Positions 47,221-56,012 are shown, numbered from the stretch's first letter. The stretch: DNA of 64,000 bases from Anaerolineales bacterium (GCA_019454165.1 CP075367.1:1144179-1208178), one strand, 5' to 3'. Translations and numbers: made by a program. Notes: generated by a model from the sequence alone, not told the origin.

Positions 47221-48159
47221 TCACGATTTCACCACCAGCTTTTCATACACGGGGTAATTCCAGTGGCGGAACTCCGGCAGGCGCCCGCGCACGGCATCGT
47301 CGTACAGCTGGCGCAGGCGGCTGGCGACCGGTCCCATCACCCCGTCGCCCACCTTGCGGTGGTCGACCTTGGTGATGGCCGTCACCTGGGCGGCCGTGCC
47401 GGTCATGAACATTTCGTCGGCCAGGAAGACCTCGGTGCGGTCGATCGAGCGCTCGATCACGGTGTAGCCTTCGTGGCGGGCCAGCTCAATGATCGAGCGG
47501 CGCGTGATGCCTTCCAGGATGTTGTCGGTGATCGGCGGAGTGTACACCACGCCGTCACGCACCATGAAGATGTTCTCGGCGCTGCCCTCAGAGATGTGCC
47601 CATCCGCCGTCAGCACGATGGCTTCGTCGAAGCCGGCCCGCACCGCATCCGTCTTGATGAAGGCGGTGTTGACGTACGCGCCGGCGATCTTGCCGCGGGC
47701 CGGGATCATGTTGTCGTCCAGGCGGCGCCAGGAGGAAAAGGTGACGTGCGCGCCGGTGTCGTTGGCCACGTACTTGCTGAACGGCACGGAGAACAGGGTC
47801 ACTTCGGTCTGCAGGTCATGCAGTTTTACGCCAATGATCTCGTCGGCAAAATAGGCCATCGGGCGCAGGTACACATCCTGGCGGTGGCCTTCCATTTGCA
47901 GCAGCTCCACCATGCGCTCCATCAGCTCATCCTGCCCGACGGGGATGTCCATCACCATCAGTTTGGCCGAGTTGTACAGGCGCTTCAAGTGGTCGTGCGG
48001 GCGGAAGATGAACAGCTCTTCTTCCGCATCATTCCAATAGCCGCGCACCCCGCCGAAGATGGCAGTGCCATAGTTCAGCGCATGGGTCATCACACCGATC
48101 TTGGCTTCGGAATAGGGAACGATCTTGCCTTGAAAATAAGCGTAGTTGGGAACTGCCAC
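47221..48159 (-). CDS. ilvE: Branched-chain amino acid aminotransferase
   Basis: The start is taken as GTG at 48159, 6 nt behind TGGAGG; a GTG at 48165 overlaps that site. The 312-residue class IV aminotransferase has a PLP lysine in ARGKIAGAYVNTAF, the phosphate-binding ITDNILEGITRRSI and TGTAAQV. It performs the last step of Leu, Ile and Val synthesis and the first of their breakdown. A minus-strand TATAAT at 48224-48219 gives a leader of about 50 nt. Confidence 0.94.
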   Translation of the reverse strand: MAVPNYAYFQGKIVPYSEAKIGVMTHALNYGTAIFGGVRGYWNDAEEELFIFRPHDHLKRLYNSAKLMVMDIPVGQDELMERMVELLQMEGHRQDVYLRPMAYFADEIIGVKLHDLQTEVTLFSVPFSKYVANDTGAHVTFSSWRRLDDNMIPARGKIAGAYVNTAFIKTDAVRAGFDEAIVLTADGHISEGSAENIFMVRDGVVYTPPITDNILEGITRRSIIELARHEGYTVIERSIDRTEVFLADEMFMTGTAAQVTAITKVDHRKVGDGVMGPVASRLRQLYDDAVRGRLPEFRHWNYPVYEKLVVKS

Positions 48160-48218
48160 AGACACCTCCAGCTGGTTTCAGACCCTAAGGCCTGGCGGTT
48201 TTTGGCCCCACGATCGGC

Positions 48219-48224
48219 ATTATA
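48219..48224 (-). promoter_or_regulatory. ilvE -10 box
   Basis: TATAAT on the minus strand, 60 nt upstream of the ilvE start. No attenuator peptide or T-box is visible in the leader. Confidence 0.6.
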
Positions 48225-48380
48225 CCGCAAAGGCGTTTCCCAGCCTAATCGGGCGTTCCCTGCGGTTGCGGCCCGTGTTATAGCGCCTGCAGGCTTAAAA
48301 GCCAGGGTTGGCCCGCCAACACGAGTAAAATCAGGCCCTAAGACGGGCTAACCCGCCGAATTCACCCGAGGAGACGCCCC

Positions 48381-49280
48381 ATGAAGCGTGCAGTAAGCAT
48401 CAGTATCGGTTCTTCCAAGCGAGATAAAGCCGTAGAAGTGAAGCTGTTGGGCGAAACCGTGCGCATCGAGCGCATCGGTACCAATGGCGATATGGAGAAG
48501 GCCGCCGAGCTGTTCAAGGAACTGGACGGCAAGGTGGACGCCTTTGGCCTGGGTGGGGCCGACCTGGGCCTGCTGGTGGACAAGAAGTTCTACCCCCTGC
48601 ACTCCGTCAAGCCCATCGTGCGCCATGTAAAGCAGACCCCGCTGGTGGACGGCGAGGGCCTCAAGAACACGCTGGAGAACCGCGCCGTGGGCTTTTTGCA
48701 CGCCAAGACCGGCGACTACATCAAAGACAAGCGCGCTTTCATCACCATCGGCACCGACCGCTGGGGCATGACCAGCTCCTTCCTGCAGGCCGGGTATGAC
48801 TGCGTATTCGGCGACTTCATGTTCGCCCTGGACATCCCCATCGCCATCCGCTCGGAGCAGGGGCTCAAGACCATGGCCGCCCTTGTGACCCCGGTCGCCA
48901 CCCGCCTGCCGTTCAAATGGCTGTATCCCACCGGCGAGAAGCAGGACCAGCGCACCCCCAAGTGGGAGCAATACTTCAACTGGGCCAGCGTGATCGCCGG
49001 TGACTTCCATTACATCAAGCGCTACATCCCCAACAGCCTGCCCGGCAAGATCATCGTCACCAACACCACCACGCCGGATGATGTCAAGCTGCTCAAGGAC
49101 ATTGGCATCAAGTATCTGGTCACCACCACGCCGGTGTTCGACGGGCGCTCCTTCGGCACCAACATGCTCGAGGCCGCGCTGATCGCCGCGGCGGGCAAGG
49201 GCCGCAAGCTGACCCACGCCGAGCTGAACCACATGATCGATGAACTGAAACTTGAACCGCAGATCCAGGAGCTAAATTGA
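48381..49280 (+). CDS. Conserved hypothetical protein
   Basis: I recognise no catalytic motif with certainty. The 299-residue protein has Rossmann-like alternation near the start (VSISIGSSKRDKAVEVKLLG, DAFGLGGADLGLLVDKKF) and later (GKIIVTNTTTPDDVKLLKDIGIKYLVTTTPV). Relatives are sometimes labelled quinate 5-dehydrogenase, but I see no proof of that. GGAG precedes the ATG, and its stop overlaps the TTG start of the nucleotidyltransferase gene, so the three genes to 50592 form one operon. TAAAAT at 48326 is a possible -10. Confidence 0.65.
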   Translation: MKRAVSISIGSSKRDKAVEVKLLGETVRIERIGTNGDMEKAAELFKELDGKVDAFGLGGADLGLLVDKKFYPLHSVKPIVRHVKQTPLVDGEGLKNTLENRAVGFLHAKTGDYIKDKRAFITIGTDRWGMTSSFLQAGYDCVFGDFMFALDIPIAIRSEQGLKTMAALVTPVATRLPFKWLYPTGEKQDQRTPKWEQYFNWASVIAGDFHYIKRYIPNSLPGKIIVTNTTTPDDVKLLKDIGIKYLVTTTPVFDGRSFGTNMLEAALIAAAGKGRKLTHAELNHMIDELKLEPQIQELN

Positions 49281-50053
49281 AATTCGACGCACTCCTTTCC
49301 GCCGGCGGCATCCCCGAGCCGGGCGAATCGCTCTACGAGTTCAGCCAGGGGCGCTCCAAGGCCCTGATCGAGATCGGCGGCAAGCCGATGGTGCAGTGGA
49401 TCCTCGATGCGCTCAGCCAAGCTGAGCACATCGGCAACGTGGTCATCGTCGGCCTCAGCGAGGCCGACGGGCTGACTTGCACCAAGCCGCTGAGCTATGT
49501 GCCCAACCAGGGCGAGATGCTGCCTAACATCCGCGCCGGGGCGCGCAAGATCGTCGAGCTCAATCCGGACGCCAAGTATTGCGTGCTGGTACCCTCCGAC
49601 ACGCCGGCCATCACCGGCGAAATGGTGGACTGGGTGCTGGAGCAAGTGCGCATCCCTGACGACGAAATGCTCTACAACGTGGTCGAGAAAGATGTGATGG
49701 AAGCGCGCTTCCCCGACTCGCGGCGCACCTTCACGCGCCTCAAGGACGCCGAGGTGTGCGGCGGCGATGTGACCCCGGTGGCGCTCAGCGTCATCCTTTC
49801 CAGCGGCGGCACCTGGGAGAAACTAAGCGAGGCGCGCAAGAGCCCGCTCAAACAGGCTGCCATGATTGGCTTCGATACCCTGTTCCTGGCGCTGATCCGC
49901 CAGCTCACCATCGAGGATGCCGCTCGGCGGGCCGGCCGCAGCCTGGGCCTGCGCGCTCGCGCCCAGAAGTGCCCGTATGCCGAGATCGGCATGGATGTGG
50001 ACAAGGCCCACCATCTCGAAGTCATCCGCAAGTATTTGGAAGCCAAGAACTGA
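49277..50053 (+). CDS. Nucleotidyltransferase family protein (MobA-like fold)
   Basis: The 258-residue protein starts with TTG overlapping the previous stop (TTGA). The N-terminal LLSAGGIPEP...GRSKALIEIGGKPMVQWILDAL is the nucleotide-binding loop of NTP-transferases, and YCVLVPSDTPAITGEMVDWVL is the metal-binding Asp region. It should transfer a nucleotide to a sugar phosphate or cofactor; the substrate is unknown. TGATG overlap with the PAP2 gene hints at a lipid- or polyprenyl-linked pathway. Confidence 0.78.
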   Translation: MKFDALLSAGGIPEPGESLYEFSQGRSKALIEIGGKPMVQWILDALSQAEHIGNVVIVGLSEADGLTCTKPLSYVPNQGEMLPNIRAGARKIVELNPDAKYCVLVPSDTPAITGEMVDWVLEQVRIPDDEMLYNVVEKDVMEARFPDSRRTFTRLKDAEVCGGDVTPVALSVILSSGGTWEKLSEARKSPLKQAAMIGFDTLFLALIRQLTIEDAARRAGRSLGLRARAQKCPYAEIGMDVDKAHHLEVIRKYLEAKN

Positions 50054-50592
50054 TGGACAATTGGCTTAAGCTCGACGCGCAGTTGTCTGCGCGCTTGCAC
50101 GTGGCTGAGAAGCCTGGTTTGCTGCGCCGCCTGGCCATCTTCTTCGGCCACTCCGGCGATTCATGGTTCTGGGGGTTCGGCCTGGCCCTGGTGATGTGGC
50201 TCGGCAGCGCCGATTGGCGCAGCCGAGCGCTGGCCCTGTTCATCGGCATCGCCCTGACCGCCATCGTGGTGATGGCCATCAAGTTCAGCGTGCGCCGCGC
50301 CCGCCCGGCGGGTGAGTGGGGCCGCATCTACCGCAAGGCTGACCCGCACTCGTTCCCCTCCGGCCACGCCGCCCGCGCCGCCATGCTGGCCGCGCTGGGC
50401 CTGGCCTTAGGGCCGGCCTGGTTCGGCGCGCTGTTGGTGGTGTGGGCGCCGCTGGTGGGCCTGGCGCGGGTGGCCACTGGCTTGCACTTCGTCTCAGACG
50501 TTGTCGTGGGCTGGCTCCTCGGCATCCTGATGGGTTGGGTGACCCTGCAAGTGCTCGGCCTGGATGCGGTCGCCGCCTGGCTGCCCTTCTAG
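50053..50592 (+). CDS. PAP2-family membrane phosphatase
   Basis: The start at ATG 50053 gives 179 residues. The three-part phosphatase signature is complete: KFSVRRARP, SFPSGHA and GLHFVSDVVVG. Four to five membrane segments surround it. It should remove phosphate from a lipid such as undecaprenyl pyrophosphate or phosphatidic acid. It is coupled to the nucleotidyltransferase gene by a TGATG overlap. Confidence 0.9.
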   Translation: MDNWLKLDAQLSARLHVAEKPGLLRRLAIFFGHSGDSWFWGFGLALVMWLGSADWRSRALALFIGIALTAIVVMAIKFSVRRARPAGEWGRIYRKADPHSFPSGHAARAAMLAALGLALGPAWFGALLVVWAPLVGLARVATGLHFVSDVVVGWLLGILMGWVTLQVLGLDAVAAWLPF

Positions 50593-50631
50593 TTTGCGTC
50601 TGGCCCTCACCATAGGGCACAATTGCCTTTC

Positions 50632-51858
50632 ATGATCAAATCCGCCTTGCAGCGCATCCCCAGCTATCTCTTCATCGTCATCGTGCTTGTGTTCGTGGGC
50701 GGCTACTGGCTCGGCCAGTTGCGCGCCGCGCCATCTGGCGAGGAGAGCGCTGGCTACACTACCAACAACGTGCGCGCCCAGGTGACCGAGATCGTGCAGG
50801 CCGGCCAGGTGGACCTGGGCGGCAAGCTGCAGAACTTTCAGATATTAGCGGTACAAGTGCTGGAAGGCCGCTACGCCGGGCAAACCTTTGAGATCGACTA
50901 CGGCCGCCGCCAGATCGTGGCGGCTGGCTCGTACTTTGTGCCAGGCGACCAGCTGCTCATCACGGTCAGCGAATTCCCTGAGATGCAGGCGCAAGCCTAT
51001 TACACCGATTACGTGCGCAGCCGCCCGCTGGCGATCCTGTTCCTGCTGTTCGTCATCGCCACCTTGTTCATCAGCGGCAAGAAGGGCGCCCGCAGCCTGA
51101 TCTCGATGGCCTTCAGCCTCACCGTGATCCTGGCCTTCATCCTGCCTCGCATCCTGGCCGGCGAAGATCCGGTGTGGGTCAGCGTGCTGGGTTCTTTCGC
51201 CATTCTGGCGGGTTCGCTGTACATGGTGTACGGCTGGACCATCAAGACTCACTCGGCCGTCATCGGCACGCTGATCGCGTTGCTGCTGACCGGCTTGCTG
51301 GCGGATGTGTTCATTCAACTCACGCGCATGACTGGCTTCAGCAGCGAAGAAGCCATGTTCCTGAGTCAGCAGTCGCAGCTGGTGGTTGATTTCCGCGGGC
51401 TGGTGCTGGGCGGCATCATCATCGGCAGCCTGGGCGTGCTCGACGACCTGGTCATCACGCAGGCCTCGGTGATCTTCGAGCTGTACCTGCTCGACCCCAA
51501 GCAGGCCTGGCGCGCCCTGTACCGCCGCGGCATGCGCATCGGGCAGGATCATGTAGCCGCCACCGTCAACACGCTGGTGCTGGCATATACCGGCGCAGCG
51601 CTGCCGCTCTTGCTGCTGGTGACCGGGGCCGGTACCGACTGGTTCGCTTTCATCAACCGTGAATTTGTGGCCGAGGAGATCTTGCGCACCCTGGTGGGCT
51701 CGCTGGGGCTGATGGCGGCCGTGCCGCTGACCACCCTGGTGGCGTGCTGGGCCGCCACCAGCATGTCCGGCTGGGGGCGCATCCGCCCGCTGCTCGGCCC
51801 GGCCGTCCAGGCCGACCTTGACCATGAGCCTCACGGCCACGGTCACCACCATCACTAA
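50632..51858 (+). CDS. YibE/F-like membrane protein
   Basis: The start at 50632 gives 408 residues. An N-terminal membrane segment is followed by an outer beta-rich domain (about 45-125) and then seven or so membrane segments. The YibE/F signature is GLVLGGIIIGSLGVLDDLVITQASVIFEL and RRGMRIGQDHVAATVNTLVLAYTGAALPLLL. The C-terminus is His-rich (GHGHHHH) and may bind metal. The family function is unknown, possibly transport. CACAAT lies about 10 nt upstream of the ATG. Confidence 0.83.
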   Translation: MIKSALQRIPSYLFIVIVLVFVGGYWLGQLRAAPSGEESAGYTTNNVRAQVTEIVQAGQVDLGGKLQNFQILAVQVLEGRYAGQTFEIDYGRRQIVAAGSYFVPGDQLLITVSEFPEMQAQAYYTDYVRSRPLAILFLLFVIATLFISGKKGARSLISMAFSLTVILAFILPRILAGEDPVWVSVLGSFAILAGSLYMVYGWTIKTHSAVIGTLIALLLTGLLADVFIQLTRMTGFSSEEAMFLSQQSQLVVDFRGLVLGGIIIGSLGVLDDLVITQASVIFELYLLDPKQAWRALYRRGMRIGQDHVAATVNTLVLAYTGAALPLLLLVTGAGTDWFAFINREFVAEEILRTLVGSLGLMAAVPLTTLVACWAATSMSGWGRIRPLLGPAVQADLDHEPHGHGHHHH

Positions 51859-51861
51859 GCC

Positions 51862-52530
51862 TTAGCTGTTCGCCCGCATAAATGCGGCGGTCGTTTCCAC
51901 GATCTCGTTCATCACATCCGCATCCGTGCGGCCTGAGCGCTTCAGCACCTTGAAGCTATGGTCGGCCGCCTCCACCCAGTGCAAAGTGGCGTTGGGCAGC
52001 TGGCTGACGATAGGCTCGAGCAGGGTGGGGGTGGCCAGCTCATCCCGCGGGCCTTGCAGGAACAGCGTCGGCATGCTCACCTGCGCCAGGTGCTCAGCCC
52101 GCTTGGTGGCCGGCGCGCCGGCCGGGTGCAGCGGGAAGGCGAAGAACACGATGCCGCGCACCCCGGGCAGTGGCGCTTCGCTGGCCGCCAGCGAGGTCAT
52201 GCGCCCGCCGAAGGAGCGCCCGCCGGCGAAGAGCGGCAAGCCGCGCGCAGCCTCAGCTGCCGCGGCACAGGCCGCTCGCACAGCGGCGCCCGTCACCGCC
52301 GGCGAGTCTGGGCGGCCGCGGCCGTGCTCCTTGTACGGAAAGTTGTAGCGCAGCGTGCCGATGCCGGCCGCCGCCAGCCCATCCGCCAGGCTTTGTATGC
52401 TGGCGTGGCGCATATCCGTGCCGGCTCCGTGCGCCAGCGCCAGCAGCGCCGTGGCGCTGGCTGGCAGCTGCAGCACGGCGGAAACCTGACCGTACTCGCC
52501 CAGATCAAGTTTGAGTTCACGCATACTCAT
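51862..52530 (-). CDS. Alpha/beta hydrolase (KANL3/Tex30-like)
   Basis: The 222-residue protein has ALAHGAGTDMRHASIQSLAD, the nucleophile elbow GRSFGGRM, the Asp in GPRDELATP and the His in EAADHSFK. The family resembles dienelactone hydrolases. The start may be 52530 or the second ATG two codons on. It converges with the YibE/F gene, leaving 3 nt between them. Confidence 0.83.
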   Translation of the reverse strand: MSMRELKLDLGEYGQVSAVLQLPASATALLALAHGAGTDMRHASIQSLADGLAAAGIGTLRYNFPYKEHGRGRPDSPAVTGAAVRAACAAAAEAARGLPLFAGGRSFGGRMTSLAASEAPLPGVRGIVFFAFPLHPAGAPATKRAEHLAQVSMPTLFLQGPRDELATPTLLEPIVSQLPNATLHWVEAADHSFKVLKRSGRTDADVMNEIVETTAAFMRANS

Positions 52531-52546
52531 GCTGCCAGTCTAAAAC

Positions 52547-52574
52547 AAAACGCCCAGCGTATGCTGGGCGTTTT
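52547..52574. terminator. Intrinsic terminator of the ArsR-SRPBCC operon
   Basis: AAAACGCCCAGC-GTAT-GCTGGGCGTTTT with A- and T-runs; on the minus strand it lies 16 nt after the DUF4287 gene stop. Confidence 0.92.
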
Positions 52575-52590
52575 TGGGTTGCGCTTCGTG

Positions 52591-52935
52591 TTACTTGCGT
52601 GTGGCTTTCTTGGCTGCTTTCTTGGCAACTTTCTTTTTGACAGTCTTCTTGGCAGCGGTCTTGCGCGCTCCTGATAGCCGCAGCGTGTTGCTGGGGTCGC
52701 TGTGCGTGCCGCCGCTGTTGACGTGCTTGTCGCTGATGGTTGCGCCGTTCTTGATCACATGCACCAGCGCCATAGCATGCCCGCGCCCCAGGTCAAAGTC
52801 TTCTTTCAGCCAGGCAACGATCTCGCCCGCCTTGGTGTCGGCGCCAAACCCTTTGGCCTTGGCCAGGGCAATGAACTCATTAGGCGTCTTGCCGGTTTTG
52901 GCTTCGATGTTGTCCAGATAGGCTTGGAATGACAT
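52591..52935 (-). CDS. DUF4287-type protein with basic tail
   Basis: The start at 52935 (MSFQAYLDNIEAKTGKTPNEF) gives 114 residues and matches the DUF4287 N-terminus. The helical domain (WLKEDFDLGRGHAMALVHVIKNG) is followed by a Lys/Ala-rich end of about 25 residues. The function is unknown. It lies 5 nt after the SRPBCC gene and is the last gene of the ArsR operon. Confidence 0.82.
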   Translation of the reverse strand: MSFQAYLDNIEAKTGKTPNEFIALAKAKGFGADTKAGEIVAWLKEDFDLGRGHAMALVHVIKNGATISDKHVNSGGTHSDPSNTLRLSGARKTAAKKTVKKKVAKKAAKKATRK

Positions 52936-52940
52936 AGGCT

Positions 52941-53435
52941 CTATTTTGCCAGAAATTCTTCCAAACGGTCCCAGGTCTCGGTGATGCCTTGCTCCACGCC
53001 CATCTCCATGATCGCCTGCAGTTCTTCGGCGGTGGAGTAGGTGGTGCGGCCCACGACCTTGGTGCCGCCCTCCACCTCGATGAACTCGGTCGAGAGGCCG
53101 GCCACCGGCATGCCCGGGGCGGCGTTGCCGTCTTTGTCTGCAAAGACGTCCGTGCCGCTGAAGCGCTCGGGGGCCGAGATGGCGTCGAAGGTTTGCAACC
53201 CCCACGAGTCCATTGGTTCGCCATTCTCGCCTTTGCCGCTCATGCAGTAGTGCCAGCGGCCGCCGACGCGGAAATCCATATCGCAATGGGTCAGATCCCA
53301 GCCGTGCGGACCCCACCAGTGCTTGAGGTGCTGGCACTCGGTGAAGGCGGCCCACACCCGCTCGCGCGGGGCGGCGAAGGTGCGCTCCAGGTACAGCTCG
53401 GCGCCATCGGCCTTGATGATCATTTTGTCGCTCAT
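52941..53435 (-). CDS. SRPBCC/AHSA1-like protein
   Basis: The 164-residue protein fits the Activator-of-Hsp90-like START fold: LERTFAAPRERVWAAFTECQHLKHWWGPHGW, FRVGGRWHYCM and a C-terminal helix WDRLEEFLAK. These domains bind hydrophobic ligands. The gene overlaps the ArsR-type regulator by 4 nt, the usual pairing for this family, so ligand and regulator may act together. Confidence 0.9.
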   Translation of the reverse strand: MSDKMIIKADGAELYLERTFAAPRERVWAAFTECQHLKHWWGPHGWDLTHCDMDFRVGGRWHYCMSGKGENGEPMDSWGLQTFDAISAPERFSGTDVFADKDGNAAPGMPVAGLSTEFIEVEGGTKVVGRTTYSTAEELQAIMEMGVEQGITETWDRLEEFLAK

Positions 53436-53818
53436 TTCTTGCTCCTTGGGGTTTTTGGTTTTTTGGGTTTGTGAGCCGGCGGGGTGGCTGGCTCGTTATC
53501 TGCCTGAAGCAGCTTCAGGTAGTCATCCAACTTGTCAAAGCTCTCATGCCAGTTGCGGCGGCAGCGCTCCAGCCATTCGGTCACCAGCGCCAGTTGCTGC
53601 GCCTCCAGGTGGGCCGGGCGGGATTGGGCGGCCCGCCCGCGGCTGATCAGCCCGGCCGTCTCCAGCACCTTCAGGTGCTTGGAGATGGCCGGCTGGCTCA
53701 GGGCGAAGGGGCGGGCCAGCTCGCTGACCGAGGCGTCGCCGCGGGTCAGGCGTTCCAGGATCGCCCGGCGGGTCGGGTCGGCCAGGGCGGCGAAGGTGAG
53801 GCTGAGAGTGTCTGTCAT
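53432..53818 (-). CDS. ArsR-family transcriptional regulator
   Basis: The 128-residue protein has a winged helix FAALADPTRRAILERLTRGDASVSELARPFALSQPAISKHLKVLETAGLI and a Pro/Lys-rich tail. There is no CxC metal site of the alpha3N type, so it is probably the ligand- or partner-sensing kind that accompanies SRPBCC genes. A perfect 22-bp palindrome directly upstream is the likely operator. Confidence 0.92.
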   Translation of the reverse strand: MTDTLSLTFAALADPTRRAILERLTRGDASVSELARPFALSQPAISKHLKVLETAGLISRGRAAQSRPAHLEAQQLALVTEWLERCRRNWHESFDKLDDYLKLLQADNEPATPPAHKPKKPKTPRSKK

Positions 53819-53833
53819 ATATAACCTTTATAT

Positions 53834-53855
53834 TATATAACTATATAGTTATATA
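53834..53855. promoter_or_regulatory. ArsR operator palindrome
   Basis: A perfect palindrome with core ATATAACTATATAGTTATAT, extended by one base on each side, 16 nt upstream of the ArsR start codon. Another ATAACC half-like stretch lies at 53821. The AT-rich island stands out in GC-rich DNA and should cover the -10 of the minus-strand promoter. Confidence 0.85.
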
Positions 53856-53890
53856 TCAGAACAGGCCGCGTCTGTCAACCGCGAGTTTTG

Positions 53891-54340
53891 TCAGCCCGCC
53901 AGCGCCTGCGCCAGCCCCACCAATACACCTTCCGGCCCGCGTACATAGCACAGCCGGTACGAGTCCTCATATTGGACGACCTCGCCAACCAGCGTTGCGC
54001 CCTGCGCGGTCAGCCGGGACAGCAATTCGTCGAGGTCATCCACGGCGAACATGACCCGCAGGTAGCCCAGCGCGTTCACCGGCGCCGTGCGGTGGTCAGC
54101 CACTGGGGCCGGGGCGATAAAGCGCGAAAGCTCCAGCCGGCTATGCCCATCCGGCGTCACCAGCATGGCGATCTCGACCGTCTGGTCTCCCAGGCCGGTC
54201 ACCCGGCCAGCCCACTCTCCCTCGATCACGGCTCGGCCCTCAAGCGTCAGGCCAATTTCGGTGAAGAACGCGATGGCGTTATCGAGCGATTCGACAACGA
54301 TGCCCACATTGTCCATTTTGAGCAGTTTGCTTTTCGTCAT
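53891..54340 (-). CDS. VOC-family protein (glyoxalase/bleomycin-resistance fold)
   Basis: The start at 54340 (MTKSKLLKMDNVGIVV) behind AGGAGG gives 149 residues; the longer frame runs into the tRNA-Ser gene. Two beta-alpha-beta-beta-beta units can be traced: MDNVGIVVESLDNAIAFFTEIGLTLEG, and LRVMFAVDDLDELLSRLTAQGA ending in YVRGPEGVLVGLAQAL. The glutamate in GPEGVLVGL is a usual metal ligand. Substrate unknown. Confidence 0.88.
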   Translation of the reverse strand: MTKSKLLKMDNVGIVVESLDNAIAFFTEIGLTLEGRAVIEGEWAGRVTGLGDQTVEIAMLVTPDGHSRLELSRFIAPAPVADHRTAPVNALGYLRVMFAVDDLDELLSRLTAQGATLVGEVVQYEDSYRLCYVRGPEGVLVGLAQALAG

Positions 54341-54361
54341 ATGGCCTCCTGAAATAGAAAA

Positions 54362-54380
54362 CGACGCCATGCCGGCGTCG
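54362..54380 (-). terminator. Intrinsic terminator of tRNA-Ser
   Basis: CGACGCC/GGCGTCG stem followed on the minus strand by TTTTCTATTTC, 21 nt past the tRNA 3' end. Confidence 0.8.
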
Positions 54381-54400
54381 CTATGCAGTAGGAAATGGAG

Positions 54401-54487
54401 CGGAGAGGGAGGGATTCGAACCCTCGATACCTTGCGGTATACGCGCTTTCCAAGCGCGCGCACTAGGCCAGACTATGCGACCTCTCC
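54401..54487 (-). tRNA. tRNA-Ser (anticodon GGA)
   Basis: On the minus strand: acceptor GGAGAGG/CCTCTCC, anticodon loop CTTGGAA (GGA, reads TCC), a long variable arm with TACC/GGTA pairing typical of tRNA-Ser, and T-arm GAGGG-TTCGAAT-CCCTC. CCA is not encoded. Confidence 0.96.
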
Positions 54488-54590
54488 AATGGGTAGGCGG
54501 CAGATTATAACCAACTCCGCCCCAATCTCCAATTGCCCGCGTGGCCGCCTCATCCTTCATCCTTTATCCCTCATCCTTCAGCAGTTCCCT

Positions 54591-54596
54591 TATACT
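54591..54596 (+). promoter_or_regulatory. folK -10 box
   Basis: TATACT ends 8 nt before the ATG at 54605, implying a leaderless or nearly leaderless folK-folP mRNA. Confidence 0.65.
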
Positions 54597-54604
54597 CTCA
54601 TCCC

Positions 54605-55114
54605 ATGACTGGCACTCTCATATACCTCGGCCTCGGCAGCAACCGCGGCGACCGGTTGGCCAACTTACAGGCCGCCATCGCCGCCCTGGCGCCGACCGTG
54701 CGCGTCCTGCGCCAGAGCGCGGTGTACGAGACCGAGCCGTGGGGCTATGCCGAGCAGGCCCGCTTCCTCAACATGGCCCTCGAAGCCGAGACCGAGCTGG
54801 CGCCGGCCGAGCTGCTGCAGCACATCAAGCAGGTCGAGCAGCAGGTGGGGCGGGTGGCCAGCTTCCGCTACGGCCCGCGCGAGATCGATATCGACATCCT
54901 GCTGTACGGCAATTTTCAAATCGACCTCAGCGAAGCTGAGGCCGATCTGAAAATACCCCACCCACGCCTGGCCGAGCGCGCCTTTGTGCTGGTGCCGCTG
55001 GCCGAGCTGGCCCCCGAGCTGCCGGTGCCCGGCCACGACCACACCGTGAGCGAGCTGCTGGCGGCGCAAGACGCCAGCGGAGTGCAGCTATTTGACCCGG
55101 GAGCAGCCGCATGA
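54605..55114 (+). CDS. folK: 2-amino-4-hydroxy-6-hydroxymethyldihydropteridine pyrophosphokinase
   Basis: The start at 54605 gives 169 residues. The HPPK signatures are LGLGSNRGDR at the start, QSAVYETEPWG, and PREIDIDILLYG with catalytic acids, then PHPRLAERAFVLVPLAEL. It transfers pyrophosphate from ATP to 6-hydroxymethyldihydropterin in folate synthesis. The stop overlaps folP by 4 nt. Confidence 0.95.
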   Translation: MTGTLIYLGLGSNRGDRLANLQAAIAALAPTVRVLRQSAVYETEPWGYAEQARFLNMALEAETELAPAELLQHIKQVEQQVGRVASFRYGPREIDIDILLYGNFQIDLSEAEADLKIPHPRLAERAFVLVPLAELAPELPVPGHDHTVSELLAAQDASGVQLFDPGAAA

Positions 55115-55971
55115 AGATCGGCAACCGTGATTTCATCTGGGGCCGCCGCACCTATGTCATGGGCATCCTCAACATCACACCAGATAGCTTTTCCGGGGAT
55201 GGCCTGTTCGCGCACGATGCCGTGGAGGCTGCCCTGCAGCAGGCTCGCCGCTTCGTGGAAGCCGGCGTAGACCTGCTGGATGTGGGCGGCGAGAGCACGC
55301 GGCCCGGCAGCCAGCCCGTCAGCGCCGAAGAAGAGCTGCAGCGCACCATCCCCGTAGTGCAGGCGCTGGCGGCCGAGTTCGATACGCCCATTTCCATCGA
55401 TACCTACAAAGCCAGCACGGCCGCCGCCGCCCTCGACGCTGGCGCGGCGCTGGTGAATGATGTATGGGGTCTGCGGGCTGACCCGGACCTAGGCCCCTTG
55501 GTCGCCGCCCGCGGCGTGCCGGTGATCCTGATGCACAACCGCAGCCAGCCGGCCAATGCTGAGGTGCGCGAGCGCCTGGGCGGTCGCTATGTGGGCGTGG
55601 AGTACGCCGAGCTCATCCACGATATCCGCCGCGAGCTGCTGGAAAGCGTGGCCATCGCCCGTGCGGCTGGCATCCAGGACACGCACATCATCCTCGACCC
55701 CGGCATCGGTTTCGGCAAAACCGTGGAGCAGAATTTGGAGCTACTCGATCGCGGCGGCGAGTTGCGCTACCTGGGTTACCCTCTGCTGGTCGGCCCCTCG
55801 CGCAAATCGTTCATCGGTTACACGCTCGACCTGCCGCCTGACCAGCGCATCGAGGGCACGGCCGCGGCGGTGGCCGTAAGCATCGTGCGCGGCGGCGCCG
55901 ACATCGTGCGCGTGCACGATGTCGAGCCGCTGATGCGCGTCGTGCGCATGACCGACGCCATCGTGCGCTGA
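55111..55971 (+). CDS. folP: Dihydropteroate synthase
   Basis: The 286-residue TIM-barrel protein has MGILNITPDSFSGDG, DVGGESTRPGS, VPVILMHNRSQ, IILDPGIGFGKT and GPSRKSFIG, the full DHPS set for pterin and p-aminobenzoate binding. It makes dihydropteroate from the FolK product. It is translationally coupled to folK. Confidence 0.96.
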   Translation: MKIGNRDFIWGRRTYVMGILNITPDSFSGDGLFAHDAVEAALQQARRFVEAGVDLLDVGGESTRPGSQPVSAEEELQRTIPVVQALAAEFDTPISIDTYKASTAAAALDAGAALVNDVWGLRADPDLGPLVAARGVPVILMHNRSQPANAEVRERLGGRYVGVEYAELIHDIRRELLESVAIARAAGIQDTHIILDPGIGFGKTVEQNLELLDRGGELRYLGYPLLVGPSRKSFIGYTLDLPPDQRIEGTAAAVAVSIVRGGADIVRVHDVEPLMRVVRMTDAIVR

Positions 55972-56012
55972 AGTGGCCACCGTAGGCAGGACTGCGGCGG
56001 TATAAAGGTGTG

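Noticed and set aside
48381..49280. Quinate/shikimate dehydrogenase
   Set aside because: No shikimate dehydrogenase catalytic Lys/Asp motif is visible; it is left as a conserved hypothetical.
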